Positions 20,740 through 31,630 of a stretch of DNA of 64,000 nucleotides are shown here, piece after piece (position 1 is the first letter of the stretch; each line of letters starts with the position of its first letter). Location: contig NC_051086.1 in assembly GCF_004664715.2 (NCBI RefSeq), forward strand, positions 75,623,164-75,687,163, given 5' to 3'. The notes beneath the pieces were generated by a model. It did no database searches. It worked only from the letters and a program-made list of their open reading frames with translations, and was not told where the DNA came from. This DNA is from Peromyscus leucopus. Taxonomy: Eukaryota > Chordata > Mammalia > Rodentia > Cricetidae. Both the position numbers and the translations under genes were made by a program.

Positions 20740-20907
20740 GCCGGGCGGTGGTGGAGCATGCCTTTAATCCCAGCACTTGGGAGGCAGAGCCAGGTGGATC
20801 TCTGTGAGTTCAAGGCCAGCCTGGACTACCAAGTGAGTTCCAGGAAAAGGTGCAAAGCTACACAGAGAAACCCTGTCTCAAAAAACCAAAAAAAAAAAAA
20901 AAAAAAG
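20740..20907 (+). mobile_element. B1 SINE, young, perfect TSD
   Basis: GCCGGGCGGTGGTGGAGCAT to AGAAACCCTGTCTCAAAAAA, full length, with an A tail. The right half has CTACCAAGTGAGTTCCAGG followed by AAAAGGTGCAAAGC, the variant I associate with cricetids. The duplication TTTAACTCTT is exact at 20730-20739 and 20908-20917. Confidence 0.95.
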
Positions 20908-20917
20908 TTTAACTCTT

Positions 20918-21342
20918 AATTGATTGTGACTCTATGATACTACCAGATTCATGAAAGCACTGTATATCTGCCTGTCTACCATTCTACATACACCTTTCAT
21001 GGAACAATATGAGGGGAAACATATAGAGCAAAACAAAACAAACAAATAAAAAGAATGTGAATGCCACAATATAAAGAGAAAAACAAATTAAATGTGAACA
21101 GAATAAAAATCCCACTAAACTCAAACAGAAGATTATTACATGAGTAAAAGCAAGATTGGAATTTTGATTATGTTCAACTTTTATGTACCAAATAATATAA
21201 CACTGAAATACCTATAGCAAAATGTGAATTTTAGGAAGAAAATGAGAGAAATTTTTCAAAAAATTTAAACACTTTATTAGCTTTTGAATGAAAAAAAACA
21301 AAAGAAGAAAATGAAGCAAATTAACAATGTAATTAATGAACT
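20918..21342. other. AT-rich DNA, nothing assigned
   Basis: A-rich stretches and (CAAAA)-type patches. No recognised family. Confidence 0.45.
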
Positions 21343-21535
21343 TGGAGAGAAGGATGGCTTACTGGGTGAAGTTGTTTGCTTCTAAGCCTGATGGATGACT
21401 TTAGTGCAATCCCTAGAATCCACAGTGAGAAAACAGAACTGACTCCCACATGGGTCCTTGAACCTCCACCTGCACACTGTGGCATATGTGCTTACTCAAA
21501 AACACACATACACAATAAATTAACATTAAATATTT
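21343..21535 (+). mobile_element. B2/B3-superfamily SINE
   Basis: GGAGAGAAGGATGGCTTACT, TTGCTTCTAAGCCTGATGG, CAGAACTGACTCCCACATGG, CACACTGTGGCATATGTGC, then ACACACATACACAATAAATT. The head is diverged but the order is clear. Confidence 0.7.
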
Positions 21536-21622
21536 ATACACATGATATATAAATTGTATACATTTAATTACAATTTATAAAATTGACCTATTATGTGTGT
21601 TAATAGTTACATATAATTCTGT

Positions 21623-21779
21623 TTTACTGTGGTTTTTTGAGATAGGGTTTCTCCCTATAGTTTTGGTGCCTGTCCTGGATCTCACTCTGTAGCCCAGGCT
21701 GGCCTCGAACTCACAGAGATCTGCCTGGCTCTGCCTCCCGAGTGCTGGGATTAAAGGCATGTGCCACCACCACCCGGCC
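21623..21779 (-). mobile_element. B1 SINE with perfect TSD
   Basis: TTTTGAGATAGGGTTTCTCC to GCCACCACCACCCGGC, full length. The middle has GTGCCTGTCCTGGATCTCAC, a different subfamily from 20740-20907. The duplication TATAATTCTGT is exact at 21612-21622 and 21780-21790. Confidence 0.95.
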
Positions 21780-21790
21780 TATAATTCTGT

Positions 21791-22957
21791 ACCCTGAAAA
21801 TGCATTCCACTCATATACTGGTAAAATGCTTGCAAAACTTGACTATATAGTCTTGGTCACAAAAGCCTTCATTAAACTAAAAATGATAGAACTAATTAGT
21901 TCAGAAACAACCATAACTAGCTGCTTAGATTTAAAATCCCTCTGCTAGTTCTTTTTATCAAAAAGGAAATTAAACTCACTAAAAGCTATAAATGACTAAA
22001 GCACGACATACTTAGTCTGTGAAGTATAGCCTAAACTCTACTAAATGAGAATTTAGAAAAATTAAATTAATAAATCATAATCTAGGAGGGTATAGGAGGA
22101 ACAGAAAATAGAATGAGTGAAGACTTGCTCTAAATACATTCCTTATTTATTCAGCATCTCCTATCAGCCAAGAAAGCCAAAAGAACAAAACAAAAATCCA
22201 AGAAAATCTAGATTTTTAACAGTAAACCATTCCTTCATTCTGAACAAAAAGCAGTACCAACAATAATAATACAAAGATAAAAGAACAATTGATATTCTTA
22301 ATGAAGTCACAAGGAGAGAGACACACACAATAGAAGTTGAAGCTCAAAAAGAAGGCACAAACATAATTCGGTATCCAAAGACCTAAAAATGCTGAAATTC
22401 GTTCTTCAGAGCAAGAAAAATGGTACAGAACAGAAAACAGGGTCTAAATAAGGAAAGATTGTTTGCAGAAGCAACAAATGATAGAAACACAGACTACTTT
22501 ATTATCTAGTTGGAAGTATGTTCATAGATAATAGTTCATTGAAATAAGAGCAATGAGGTATTTGGTGACTGAATGAAGTGAATTAATGAAGCGAATCATA
22601 GTGATCTTGTGAGGGACAGGATGGAGGAGGGAAGGATGCTTTAAGGATGGTGCACTACCTGTCAAGTTTTATCGAAAATTGACGTGGCCTACTTACTTGC
22701 AAATCATTCTGTGGACTCCAGTTCAACTACTAAAATTGTAAAATGATTTTCAAAAGTGTATGTTTGTTAAGAGACTTAACTTAAAATATGGGCTTATGAC
22801 ATTAATTTTGGGAAACTTTGTAAACACAGAAGGCCAATGGATGGAGAAGATGAGAAGAGATCAGGTAAGAAAGTTAAATGTAGCAGCCAGTGGGGAGGGT
22901 GGTTTCCAGAGTCTAGTGAAGACAGACTGAAGAACCAGATTTAAAACCATATTAGAG
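21791..22957. other. AT-rich DNA, nothing assigned
   Basis: No repeat family is recognised with confidence, and there is no supported frame. Some A-rich portions could be very old L1. Confidence 0.4.
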
Positions 22958-23040
22958 GATGGGGGTGTAGCTTGGCAGTGAAGTGCTAGCTTAGGTTGTG
23001 CAAAGCTTGCGGTTCCATTTCTGGCAGTGCCAGCAGGCAA
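22958..23040 (+). mobile_element. ID-like SINE
   Basis: GGGGGTGTAGCTTGGCAGTG carries an A box, GCTAGCTTAGGTTGTGCAAAG follows, and GCGGTTCCATTTCTGGC is a B box. This is the ~75-bp tRNA-Ala-derived layout of ID elements, in diverged form. Confidence 0.6.
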
Positions 23041-23323
23041 ACACCAGCACTGACTTAAGCGGTTAAATACAAACCAGAATGTGAATAGTGGTTGTTATAG
23101 TAAAGTCATTTCATGGGCGATTTCATCTCCATGTTCTGATTCTACCTTCTGGATCTATTTTTTGCAGCTTATATATACAACACTGCTGAAATGAAAATTG
23201 TTTCAGAGAGAGCAGGACCCTTACTCTTACTCAAGTGTATTCTTTCCTGATTCCTACTTTTCTACATGAGCCTACCCCTGAGTAAATCCTTTAGGGGAGT
23301 TCTGTTACAGGGAAGCACACTGG
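23041..23323. other. Linker, nothing assigned
   Basis: No recognised repeat or frame. Confidence 0.4.
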
Positions 23324-23861
23324 TGTGCAGGAATCTTAAAAGTTCTTATTAATAAAATCAAACCTGAGCCAGGCATTGGGGGTGAACTGGAAGATCAGAG
23401 AACCAGAACAAGCCACAGCTACCTCACCTTGCTGGATCCTCAGCTGGTCCTGTTTCCTCAGACTGGAGGCCTCTGAGTCCTCATCCAGAATGGGTCTCAG
23501 CTGAATTGCTGCTTCAAAGCCTGAATGCTTAACCAGGCCAAATGCTTAACCAGGCCAAATGCTTCTAGTTCCTGGTCCTCATGCCTTCTATATCTTTCTG
23601 CCTTCTACCATCACTTCCTGGGATTAAAGGCTCGCTTTCTGGGATTCAAGGTGTGAGTCACCATGCTTGACTGTATCCTTGAACACATGGATTTCTGCCT
23701 AGCTCTGCCTCCCAAGTGCTGGGATTAAAGGCGTGTGCTACCACTGCCTATCCTCTGTTTAATATTGTGGCTGTTCTGTCTCTGACCCCAGATAAGTTTA
23801 ATAAACTTTAATAAACACCTAATAGGGTGCACAATATTTCGGGGAACACAATACCACCACA
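23324..23861 (+). mobile_element. Composite LTR-like repeat with antisense B1 module (copy 2)
   Basis: Homologous to 16444-16918: TTCTTATTAATAAAATCAAA, GGTCCTGTTTCCTCAGACTG, CAGCTGAATTGCTGCTTCAA, GGCTGTTCTGTCTCTGACCC, GGTGCACAATATTTCGGGGA, ending CCACCACA. The internal B1-like block (about 23625-23755) includes CTCTGCCTCCCAAGTGCTGG in antisense. Short extra duplications occur inside (CTTAACCAGGCCAAATG doubled near 23527-23562). Flanks CACTGG and TGCTGG form an imperfect 6-bp duplication. Confidence 0.7.
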
Positions 23862-24157
23862 TGCTGGGAAAAGTACCTTTGTGCAATGCTGTCTATTAGA
23901 AACTCAATTTGATCTGTGTGTGTGTAATTTAAACTTTTCTAATAAGTACAGCGAATAAAAGTTAAAAGGAACAGGTGAAAGTAATTTTAATAATTCATTC
24001 CTCTTATTAGTAATATTAAAATTATAATAATATTTTACATAGCATATCCAAAGTATTCCAATTTAAACATATAGCCAGTACAAAGAACATTAATGAGCTA
24101 TTTCACCTTTTTCTAGTCTTTGAAATCTAAAAATAGCATATTTTAAGTAAATTAATT
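23862..24157. other. AT-rich linker
   Basis: No recognised family. Confidence 0.4.
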
Positions 24158-24167
24158 GTGTGTGCAT

Positions 24168-24206
<39 letters not shown>
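24158..24206. repeat. (TG)n microsatellite
   Basis: About 20 TG units with early ACG interruptions. Tail of the next SINE. Confidence 0.95.
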
Positions 24207-24210
<4 letters not shown>

Positions 24211-24440
24211 TAGGCATACAATTTCTCTTGTTTCTCTATGCTGTGTACTCCAGGATAGCTGGTTTTCTAACTTCTAGAAGATTCTCTTTTCTCTGCTTCC
24301 TATTTCCTATAGGAGTGCTGGGATTACAGATATGTCCACCATACCTGGCTTTTTACATGGCTTCAGGGATCAATCTCAGGGCATAGGGCTTGTATGGCAA
24401 GCGTTTTTCCCCTTCTGAGCCATCCTGTCAGTCCCCATAG
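24207..24440 (-). mobile_element. B3 SINE
   Basis: GGAGTGCTGGGATTACAGAT, CCACCATACCTGGCTTTTTAC, GGGATCAATCTCAGGGC and TTCTGAGCCATCCTGTCAGT are antisense B3 landmarks ending at the tRNA-like head. The 5' third on the plus strand is decayed. Confidence 0.75.
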
Positions 24441-24954
24441 TACATTTAAATTCTTACTTATTTCTAGTGATCCTTGGCAACATGAGGCTGGTGGTCACCA
24501 CGGTGAACAGTGTGATTCTGGAACCTCACTATTCATAGTGTGGTCCATATATCAGTGTGGTCCATAGCATTAGTACTTCTAAAAGATGTACAATTCTCGC
24601 TCCCCTTGTCTCTACTCAATCAAATGTTTCCAACAAGCAGACAGATAGTGACCATGCTGCTAGCCCTCAGAGCTTGTGTGGAACAGTGACATGAGACTGA
24701 GCAGATGATATCTAATGGTTCATTTTATAATAATGAAGCAGTACATCAAATTCTGAACTATGGTCTTACCCTTGGTCAGGAATATGGTATGATACCAGTC
24801 TTAATGCCAGGCAATACTGGGAAGCCTTGGATCCCAGTCAGCCTTAAGATCATGAGAATAAACAACAGACACTCTGAGTCTACTCTGCTACTGAGGTATG
24901 ACATCAGGTATAGGTGGGGAATGTATGCTAGTGGCATTCTGTTTCTTTGTTTGA
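24441..24954. other. Single-copy DNA, small direct repeat
   Basis: CAGTGTGGTCCATA-like words are repeated at about 24535-24565. An 84-codon frame at 24705-24959 has no recognisable domain. Confidence 0.4.
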
Positions 24955-25085
24955 TCTAGCAGGTGTCATATAGTCCATGCTAGCTTCAAACTTGCTAGGT
25001 AGCTGAAGATAACCTTGAACTCCTGACCCTCAATTCTACTCTCAAGTGCTAGGATTGCAGATGTGTGCCCACACACCTGGCTCCT
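24955..25085 (-). mobile_element. B4/B1-like SINE, decayed
   Basis: GATAACCTTGAACTCCTGAC and CAAGTGCTAGGATTGCAGAT, ending CCACACACCTGGCTCC, are antisense B1/B4 landmarks. Confidence 0.6.
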
Positions 25086-25474
25086 ATAATCATGTTTGAT
25101 TTAGAAGATTTTCAGTCTGCAGTGGGTTTACTGGAATGAGACAATACCAGCAGCATCTGCAGGTGTCCAACTCGATCTTCCTCAAGACATTCTGTAGTGT
25201 TTCTCTAACTTGCTTCTAGCACTGCTCGATCTTTCTTCCTCTGTACCATCTCTCCTAACAGTGCTATTATGCGGTTGTCACTGTGCATCATTGTTTAGAG
25301 GGTTCTGTCATCCCTATGTTACAGGAAAGAAAGCAGAGGTATGGATGGAGTATGCAGCCTCACAAGAGCATCTAGCTACTAACCAATAGAACTAATTTCT
25401 GAAATCAGAGAGTCTGTTTTCCAGAGCATGATATAATTTCAATAAATAGAAAAATTTATGTTTGCAACTGCTTT
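25086..25474. other. Single-copy DNA, nothing assigned
   Basis: No recognised repeat. GAGGTATGGATGGAGTATGC and neighbours are unremarkable. Confidence 0.4.
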
Positions 25475-26690
25475 TTTCTTTGTTTATTTATTCTCTGAGA
25501 ATATCCTTTAATATATTTGGATCATATTATTCTCACCTCCAACTTTACCCAGATCCCCCTTAACTATCCAGCCAACTTCGTGCTCCTTCTCTCTCTTAAA
25601 AAAAGTGTAACCAAAACCAAATCAAACAAAACAACAATAAAAAAACATACACACATAAAACCCCCGACAAAAAATATGGAGTCCAACTTGTGTTGATCGG
25701 CTGTTCCTCAGCATGGGTCCTGCCTGGGAATGTGGTTGACATACCCAGTGTCATTCCACTGAAAAAAGCTGATTTTCTCTCTCCCAACAGTTATCAATTG
25801 TGAATAGCCTCTTGGCTTACAGACTTTGTGCCTCCTTCCCCTCCTCTATACTAGGATTTTCTCTGGCTTGAACTTGTGCAGGTTCTGTGTATGCTATCAC
25901 AATCTCTGTGAATTCATATTTGTTATCTGTCCTGTTGCATCTAGGAAATGCAGTTTACCTGCAATTATCTATCACTTCCAGCACTTACAATCTTTCTTCC
26001 CTGCCTTCCACAAAGATCCTTGAGCCTTGGGAGTTATGTGATGAAGATATTCCAGTTAGGGCTGAGAACTCCAAAGTCTCCCACTCTCTGAATGCTGTGT
26101 AGTTGTGGGTCTCTGTTAATTATTGTCTATTGCAATAAACTTCTCTAATGAGAGTTGAGAGATACACTGATCTATGAATATAGCAATATAACATCAGGAG
26201 TCATTTTATGGCTGTACCCATTTAGCCAAATGGCAGTAGTAGGCTCTCCCCTAGGACCTGTGACCTGTCTAGCTACAGGTTGTTGGTGGCTTTAACGGTG
26301 TCTGGTATAGGGCCCATATCATGGAGCAGGCCTTAAATCCAGTAGAAAAAAAGTTGTTTGTTACTTCCATAACATTTGTGACACTATTACAGCAGTGTAT
26401 CTTTCAGCCAGGTTGCTACCGTAGGTCACAGAATTTGTAATTGGGTGATATTAATGAATATTTTTCTCCTCTGGTAGTGTGTATATATAGCACTTTCCAG
26501 CACTCTAAATGCTATCTGGTAGGGATGAAGCTTCAGTTGAATATGAGCTAAATATTCTATCCACCTTTAATATTTGAGGTATAGTCTGCTTTTCAAGAAT
26601 ATACATTATAGTTTATTAACTGTGTTCTTGGAGGGTAAGGTAGGCTTCCCATCTGTTCTCCTAGGCCTTCCCTTCTAGGACCAAGAATCC
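25475..26690 (-). mobile_element. L1 3' UTR, antisense, about 1.2 kb
   Basis: Landmarks on plus: TTTGGATCATATTATTCTCACC, TACCCAGATCCCCCTTAACTA, CTGTCCTGTTGCATCTAGG, GCTGAGAACTCCAAAGTCTC, TAGTTGTGGGTCTCTG, ATCAGGAGTCATTTTATGGC, GGAGCAGGCCTTAAATCC. This is the reverse complement of an Lx-type L1 3' UTR, partly overlapping in content with the sense copy at 17865-18990. No ORF2. Confidence 0.75.
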
Positions 26691-27785
26691 TGAAGTGTAA
26701 TGCAAATTTCCATTACTTGTGACTCTTATTGTATGGAGGTTGATAGATATATTGCTATTGTGTGATGGGCTGTAATCAAAACATGTTCTAGGTATCAGTT
26801 TTGTGTCTGTATCCTGGATACATGAGACCGGTCTTTTAAAAAACGGTAATTTTTACTCACACTCATCCACTGTTTCTGGTGTCATTAATTAGGAAAGAAA
26901 GTGAAAAAAAGAAAATACAGAAAAAAATAAACAATGCAGATCTTGGCACATATAACATTAACATTCTCTTGCAGTTACTTTCTCACTTAATGAGGTGGTT
27001 TGAGGCCTTAACATTATAATATCACTGCTTAGGCTTTCCAGTGTCTGTTCACAAACTTGGATATGTCACCTCATTTTAAAATGCAATTTTCCTTCAAATA
27101 CACTTTATGCTAAAACATGTATAAAACGTTCTGCTGTTTACTTATCCAAAACTATATAATGAACATCCCCAGGACAAGCTCTTTGCCAGCTACATTTCTT
27201 TATTTTCCATCTAAGACAAGGCCAAGAACAATCAGTGCTTAATAAAGGCTTTATTATGTTGACAGATGGCCTCAGTGTCTCTAGGAAACTTTCCACAGGC
27301 TCCACTCTTTCTTGCTGTTCAATCCTCTCTTCATACCCTGATTCAAAGATCATTCCTCAAGTCTTGAAAATAGGATGCTCTTTAGTTTTACCATAAAGCA
27401 TTTCCATCATGTGCACAAGTGAAATATCTGTGTCTCTACTGCTCATATTCCAGGAGTGTTGACGTGTTATTCACACTCCAGTTTTTAAAGATGTTCGTTC
27501 AGACAGTTGTGAGATTTCCCATCCTGTTATCCCCACCTACTTCTGCAAAACAACCGCTGTCCTGTTATATCCGTGTGTTTAATTTCACCTTCTGTAGAAA
27601 TGAAATCTGTAGAGTTCAAATCTCTCTCTTGTAGAGTTACAAGTGAAAAAGTGAAATAAAATATATACCCTGCTGGTAGAAAGTTAAAGCAGTAGTAGTG
27701 GGATCTCCCATCCTCTTCATCAACCTTGTCATTCTTGTCAATATTGTCACTCTTATTTTTCCAAAATATTGATCTGTCAATATCT
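26691..27785. other. Mostly single-copy DNA; weak L2 trace
   Basis: CAATCAGTGCTTAATAAAGG at about 27230-27250 resembles the antisense end of an L2/MIR-type repeat, but flanking support is thin. The rest is unassigned. The 71-codon frames here have no features. Confidence 0.35.
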
Positions 27786-27787
27786 TC

Positions 27788-27790
<3 letters not shown>

Positions 27791-27856
<66 letters not shown>
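27791..27856. repeat. (AC)n(AT)n compound microsatellite
   Basis: About 26 AC units followed by about seven AT units. Confidence 0.97.
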
Positions 27857-27923
27857 CCATAAAAACACTGGATATTTTATATATACAATTGTGGATGCAT
27901 GCTTTTTGTGTGGTTGCACCTTT

Positions 27924-27929
27924 CTCCTC

Positions 27930-28006
<77 letters not shown>

Positions 28007-28012
28007 GTGTGT
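27924..28012. repeat. (CT)n microsatellite ending in (GT)n
   Basis: About 40 CT units with CCCTC and TTT interruptions, then four GT. It gives long Ser/Leu and Arg/Glu spurious frames on both strands. Confidence 0.97.
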
Positions 28013-28288
28013 TTGCAAGCCAGAGATTGATGTTGGGTATTCCCTTAATTGCTTCTCCACCACATATTTTGAGAAAGAGCATCTTATTGAACATGGAGAT
28101 CACTGTTACAGTTAGATTGGCTGATCAATCAGCTCTGGAGGACTCTTCCTGTCTCTGTTCCTTTAGAGCTGGAGCTACAAATTCATCTTATTGAGCCAAG
28201 CTTTTGTGCGGATGCTGGTGATCCAAACCCAGGTCTTCCTGTTTGTGAAATAAGTACTTCACCCACCATGTCATCGCTCCATCCCAAC
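28013..28288 (-). mobile_element. B3 SINE
   Basis: CCAGAGATTGATGTTGGGTA, ATTCCCTTAATTGCTTCTCC, GATTGGCTGATCAATCAGC, CCAAACCCAGGTCTTCCTG, AGTACTTCACCCACCATG are the antisense order of B3. Full length but diverged. The upstream CT/GT array is its expanded tail. Confidence 0.75.
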
Positions 28289-28739
28289 ACTGGGCATCAT
28301 TCTTGTCCAGCTATCCAAATAAGAATTGGACCAGAATATACAGACTCAGTCTTTCATCTTATTTTTAATTTATTTCATCTTATTTTTAATTTTAATTAAT
28401 AAGTCTGGAGCAAAGACCTCCCTCATCATCTGTACTCTTGTTCAATATTTGCCTTTAGGGGAGAATTGGACAAAAATTAATGTTCCTCATTCATAAGCTG
28501 AACTGAAAGGTGGTAAAAAAACTGTGAACAATTTTCTTCTCCTTAATTTCTAAGATTAGAGCAGCCTTTTAGATTAGCACAGACTAACTTGCTGCCTCTT
28601 GTTCAACCACTGAGATTCAAAGAATTTTAAAAGGAGCTGAACTTGCCATTTAAAACTATTTGCAATAAAATTCGATTTTGTTTACTTGATGCTAAGTACT
28701 GATAGTCAAGGAAGAGGCAGGCAATCTCACTCATTCCCC
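28289..28739. other. Single-copy DNA with a 22-bp tandem duplication
   Basis: TTTCATCTTATTTTTAATTT is duplicated at about 28351-28392. No other feature recognised. Confidence 0.5.
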
Positions 28740-29100
28740 CCCCATACACTAATTAAACATTTTAGTGCAGATATCAGCATAATTAAAGAATTAGGAAACA
28801 ATGGGAAGTGCTAAGGATAATTTGTAATATCAGTGCACTGATGCATTGGGTCCAGATACTGGAGTTTGATTGGCAGGACTTTATTAAGTTTTGGCAGCAC
28901 TTAGGTAGACTGGGAGCTCCTTTATGAGGCTTTTGCACATTAATCCAGGCTCCTGTTCTCGTTAATACTGATGAGTGAAGGCAGTTAATTGAATTATGTA
29001 TGAAGCGGTGCTGATTAAATAATATTTCACTCCCCACTATAGAATTAGCCCTGCTGGATTAACATGCACTGTTGTTTCTGACACTGAATGTCATAAGGAC
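28740..29100. promoter_or_regulatory. Candidate conserved non-coding element
   Basis: Repeat-free sequence with many homeodomain-type core sites: ACTAATTAAAC (about 28748), CATAATTAAAG (28778), CATTAATCC (28938), CGTTAATAC (28960), CAGTTAATTGAATTA (28981) and GATTAAATAA (29013). It has even composition, no open frame and no microsatellite. The enhancer role is inference; conservation could not be tested. Confidence 0.35.
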
Positions 29101-29619
29101 CTCTTCTCAAGCATAGACTTTGATTCTTCCCCATCTGTTCAGGGGATGTAGCTTCTCTGTTACCACTGGAACCAAATATCCTTCAGCTCTGACATGAGGT
29201 CACTTTGGAGAACCCATATATATGGTTATTTATTAGCATCTGGATAGCCACGTGCAAGAATCCTCCCCAGTGCCTAAGGGTATTGCTATTTAAATCTACC
29301 AAGGACCATGAAAAATCCTAATAATTTATAATTGTATTTTGCTTAAGGCGATTAAAAAGAAAGATAACTTGGGGCATCCAAATAAGCCTTGAAAATTAAA
29401 GAATTTCCAAGCTGTACATTTGGTCCTGCTTATATTCTCTGTACTTCTTTTCTTTTTATGGAAAACCAGATATTAAAAAAGCAGAAATCTCTCTCCATGG
29501 AAGATACGTCAAGTTTCTTCTTCATTCTTTTCTATCTCCCTCATACCCTCTCAATCTTTGTCTCTTTTTTATTTTTGTTTGTTTGTTTTGTCATTTTTTA
29601 ATATAGAAATTTGCTATTA
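29101..29619. other. Single-copy DNA, nothing assigned
   Basis: Several T-rich runs near 29560-29600. No family recognised. Confidence 0.4.
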
Positions 29620-29740
29620 GCCATGGATAGCCTAGAACTTGTTGTAAAAACTAGATTGGCCTTGAATTTGTGTCAATCTTCATGGCTCAGTTTCCTAAAT
29701 GCTGGGATTATAGGCATGTGTTGCCATTTCTGCCTCCTTC
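29620..29740 (-). mobile_element. B1/B4-like SINE, decayed
   Basis: GGATAGCCTAGAACTTGTTG, GATTGGCCTTGAATTTGTG and AAATGCTGGGATTATAGGCA, antisense B1-type landmarks in order. Confidence 0.6.
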
Positions 29741-29761
29741 CTTTTTAATAATGTTTAAAAT

Positions 29762-29806
29762 GACAATAATAATAATAATAGTAATAATAATAATTATTAT
29801 TATTAC
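29762..29806. repeat. (AAT)n(ATT)n inverted microsatellite
   Basis: About eight AAT units are directly followed by about five ATT units, giving a self-complementary tract. Confidence 0.95.
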
Positions 29807-29814
29807 ATATATAG

Positions 29815-29985
29815 TTTCATGTGTGCCATGGTATATATGGAGGTCAGGGGACAAGACTGTAGAATTGGTTTTCTACTTTCACCTCATGAGTTCTAGGGAT
29901 CCAGTTTATATTGTCAGGCACATAGCAAACACTGGCCCTACCAAAGCACCAATACATCGATCTTGTGTATCTGATACATGATGGA
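29815..29985 (-). mobile_element. B3-like SINE, head half
   Basis: TATGGAGGTCAGGGGACAAG, TTGGTTTTCTACTTTCACC, CATGAGTTCTAGGGATCCAG, TATTGTCAGGCACATAGC are antisense landmarks of the B2/B3 superfamily. Confidence 0.7.
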
Positions 29986-30220
29986 TTCTCAAACTGGGGA
30001 TATACAAATAGGCAGCAAATAGATACACAGATAAACAGTGCTGTAAGATAACTATATAATAGACATGCAAATGGACAGAACGGAAAGTGATTGCTCAGAC
30101 CTGGAGGAATTAGAAAGCTTTGAAACTGGCAGTTAAAATGGAGTGAGTTTCAAAAGGTAAACAGGAGTTTTCCTGATCCTTCAGAAAGAGGAAAAGAACA
30201 CAGATTTAACTGCATGCAGA
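29986..30220. other. Single-copy linker
   Basis: No recognised family. Confidence 0.4.
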
Positions 30221-30304
30221 TGCAGCAACCACTGGGGTCAGACCCTCAGGTGCAGCAACCACTGGGGTCGGACACTCAGGTGCAGCAACCACTGGGGTCA
30301 GACC
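30221..30304. repeat. 30-bp tandem repeat, 2.8 copies
   Basis: Unit TGCAGCAACCACTGGGGTC plus AGACCCTCAGG at 30221-30250 and 30251-30280, and a partial third copy to 30304. Copies differ at two positions. The surrounding sequence is not a recognised repeat. Confidence 0.95.
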
Positions 30305-30679
30305 TGTAAACAATCCATGAACACTTTTGTACCCTCGTGATTTGGATAAAATTTGCTAAATTTTCTCCAAAGTTTTCCCGAGATGATAACCTATTTATAG
30401 TACAGTAGAAGAAACATAGATCTGAGAAGGGGCTAATTTTCATGTGACCATAGTTGAGTCATCAGATGTTCAGTCGGAGCACCTATGCTGTAGGTCTTTA
30501 GAAGCCTTGACAGAGAATTGCCAAAGCCCATGACCGCCCCCCCCCCTTTTTTGGTGAATTTATTATGGTTCAGCATCTGGTTTATAATTGAGCACATTCA
30601 GATATTCTGCCTTCTTATTGCCACCAAGAACTGGACTTGAGTACCTGAGTTATACAGACTACAGTTAGGACCTTAAAAG
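30305..30679. other. Single-copy DNA with C-run
   Basis: A run of ten C then T6 lies at about 30536-30552. No other feature recognised. Confidence 0.5.
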
Positions 30680-30901
30680 CAGTGGTTTCTCAACCTGTAG
30701 GTCGTGGGCCCTTTGAGGATTGAATGACTCGCAGGGGTCATTTAAGAACACCGGAAAACACAAATATTTACATTACAATTCATAACAGCAGCAAAGTTAT
30801 AGTTATGAAGTAGTAGTGGAAAGAATGTTATGGTTTGGGGTCAGCATAACATGAGGAAATCTAGTAAAGGACCACAGCATTAGGAAGGTTGAAAAACACT
30901 A
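30680..30901 (+). mobile_element. URR1-type hAT (Charlie-like) non-autonomous DNA transposon
   Basis: Terminal inverted repeats CAGTGGTTTCTCAACCTG and GGTTGAAAAACACT. Interior GGAAAACACAAATATTTACA, TATAGTTATGAAGTAGTAGTGG and GGGGTCAGCATAACATGAGG. Flanking octamers CTTAAAAG and CATTAAAG agree at six of eight positions, as expected for an old 8-bp duplication. Too short to encode a transposase. Confidence 0.85.
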
Positions 30902-31253
30902 CATTAAAGCATGTAGCTTGATTTCCTCATCTATAAAATAAGTTCATAGATTCCTCGAGTTTATTCTTACAGAAAAATGGTGAGGAAATTATATTGTAGT
31001 CAAATGTTACAAGGCATGGACTCAAAGCAAAAGGACTTGAGAGTCTTAAGTGTTTTATGCCATCAGATCCTCAATGTATCCATTGAGTTTTATTTGTGGA
31101 GCATCATACTTCTTGAACAGGGTTTTTTTTTTTCTTTTCTAAAACTAGTGTTAAACAGTCACTTCATCTTCTTCTAAGCTCTTGTCAATAGAACTTTTTC
31201 TTCCATCTCAATTTCTATAGTAAATATGTGTTGCTGTTTTCTTAAGGTGGAAC
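30902..31253. other. Single-copy DNA, nothing assigned
   Basis: T-run at about 31122-31133. No family recognised. Confidence 0.4.
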
Positions 31254-31425
31254 ATTTTTTTTTTTTTTTTTTTTTTTTGAGACAGGGTTTCTCTGTGTAA
31301 CAGAGCCCAGGCTGTCCAGGAACTCAATTTGTAGAACAGGATGGCCTTGAACTCACAGAGGTCCATCTGCCTCTGCCTCCTGAGTGCTGTAATTAAAGGT
31401 GTGTGCCACCATGCCCAGCTAAATA
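31254..31425 (-). mobile_element. B1 SINE with long poly(T) (antisense tail)
   Basis: A run of about 24 T, then GAGACAGGGTTTCTCTGTGT, CTGTCCAGGAACTCAATTTG, GGCCTTGAACTCACAGAGG and GTGTGCCACCATGCCCAGC. The centre is modified (AACAGAGCCC). Confidence 0.9.
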
Positions 31426-31630
31426 CATGTTTTTAAGCACCAATCCATCTACTAGTTCTACACTACATTAAGAATAATTTCCAAGATGGCTGTCTATGTC
31501 TTCTGATCCACGAATGGATCTGATGATTCTATTAGGACAGGAAAATGCTATTTCTCCAAGTTCTTAAGTGTTCCTTGTTACTACTGGCTCATCTATATGT
31601 CTTTCTATTCTCAAATTCTAAGACAGATAG

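Noticed and set aside
27527..28194. Several frames of 108-178 codons on both strands
   Set aside because: They are translations of the (AC)n and (CT)n arrays (His/Thr, Ser/Leu, Arg/Glu repeats) plus SINE edges.
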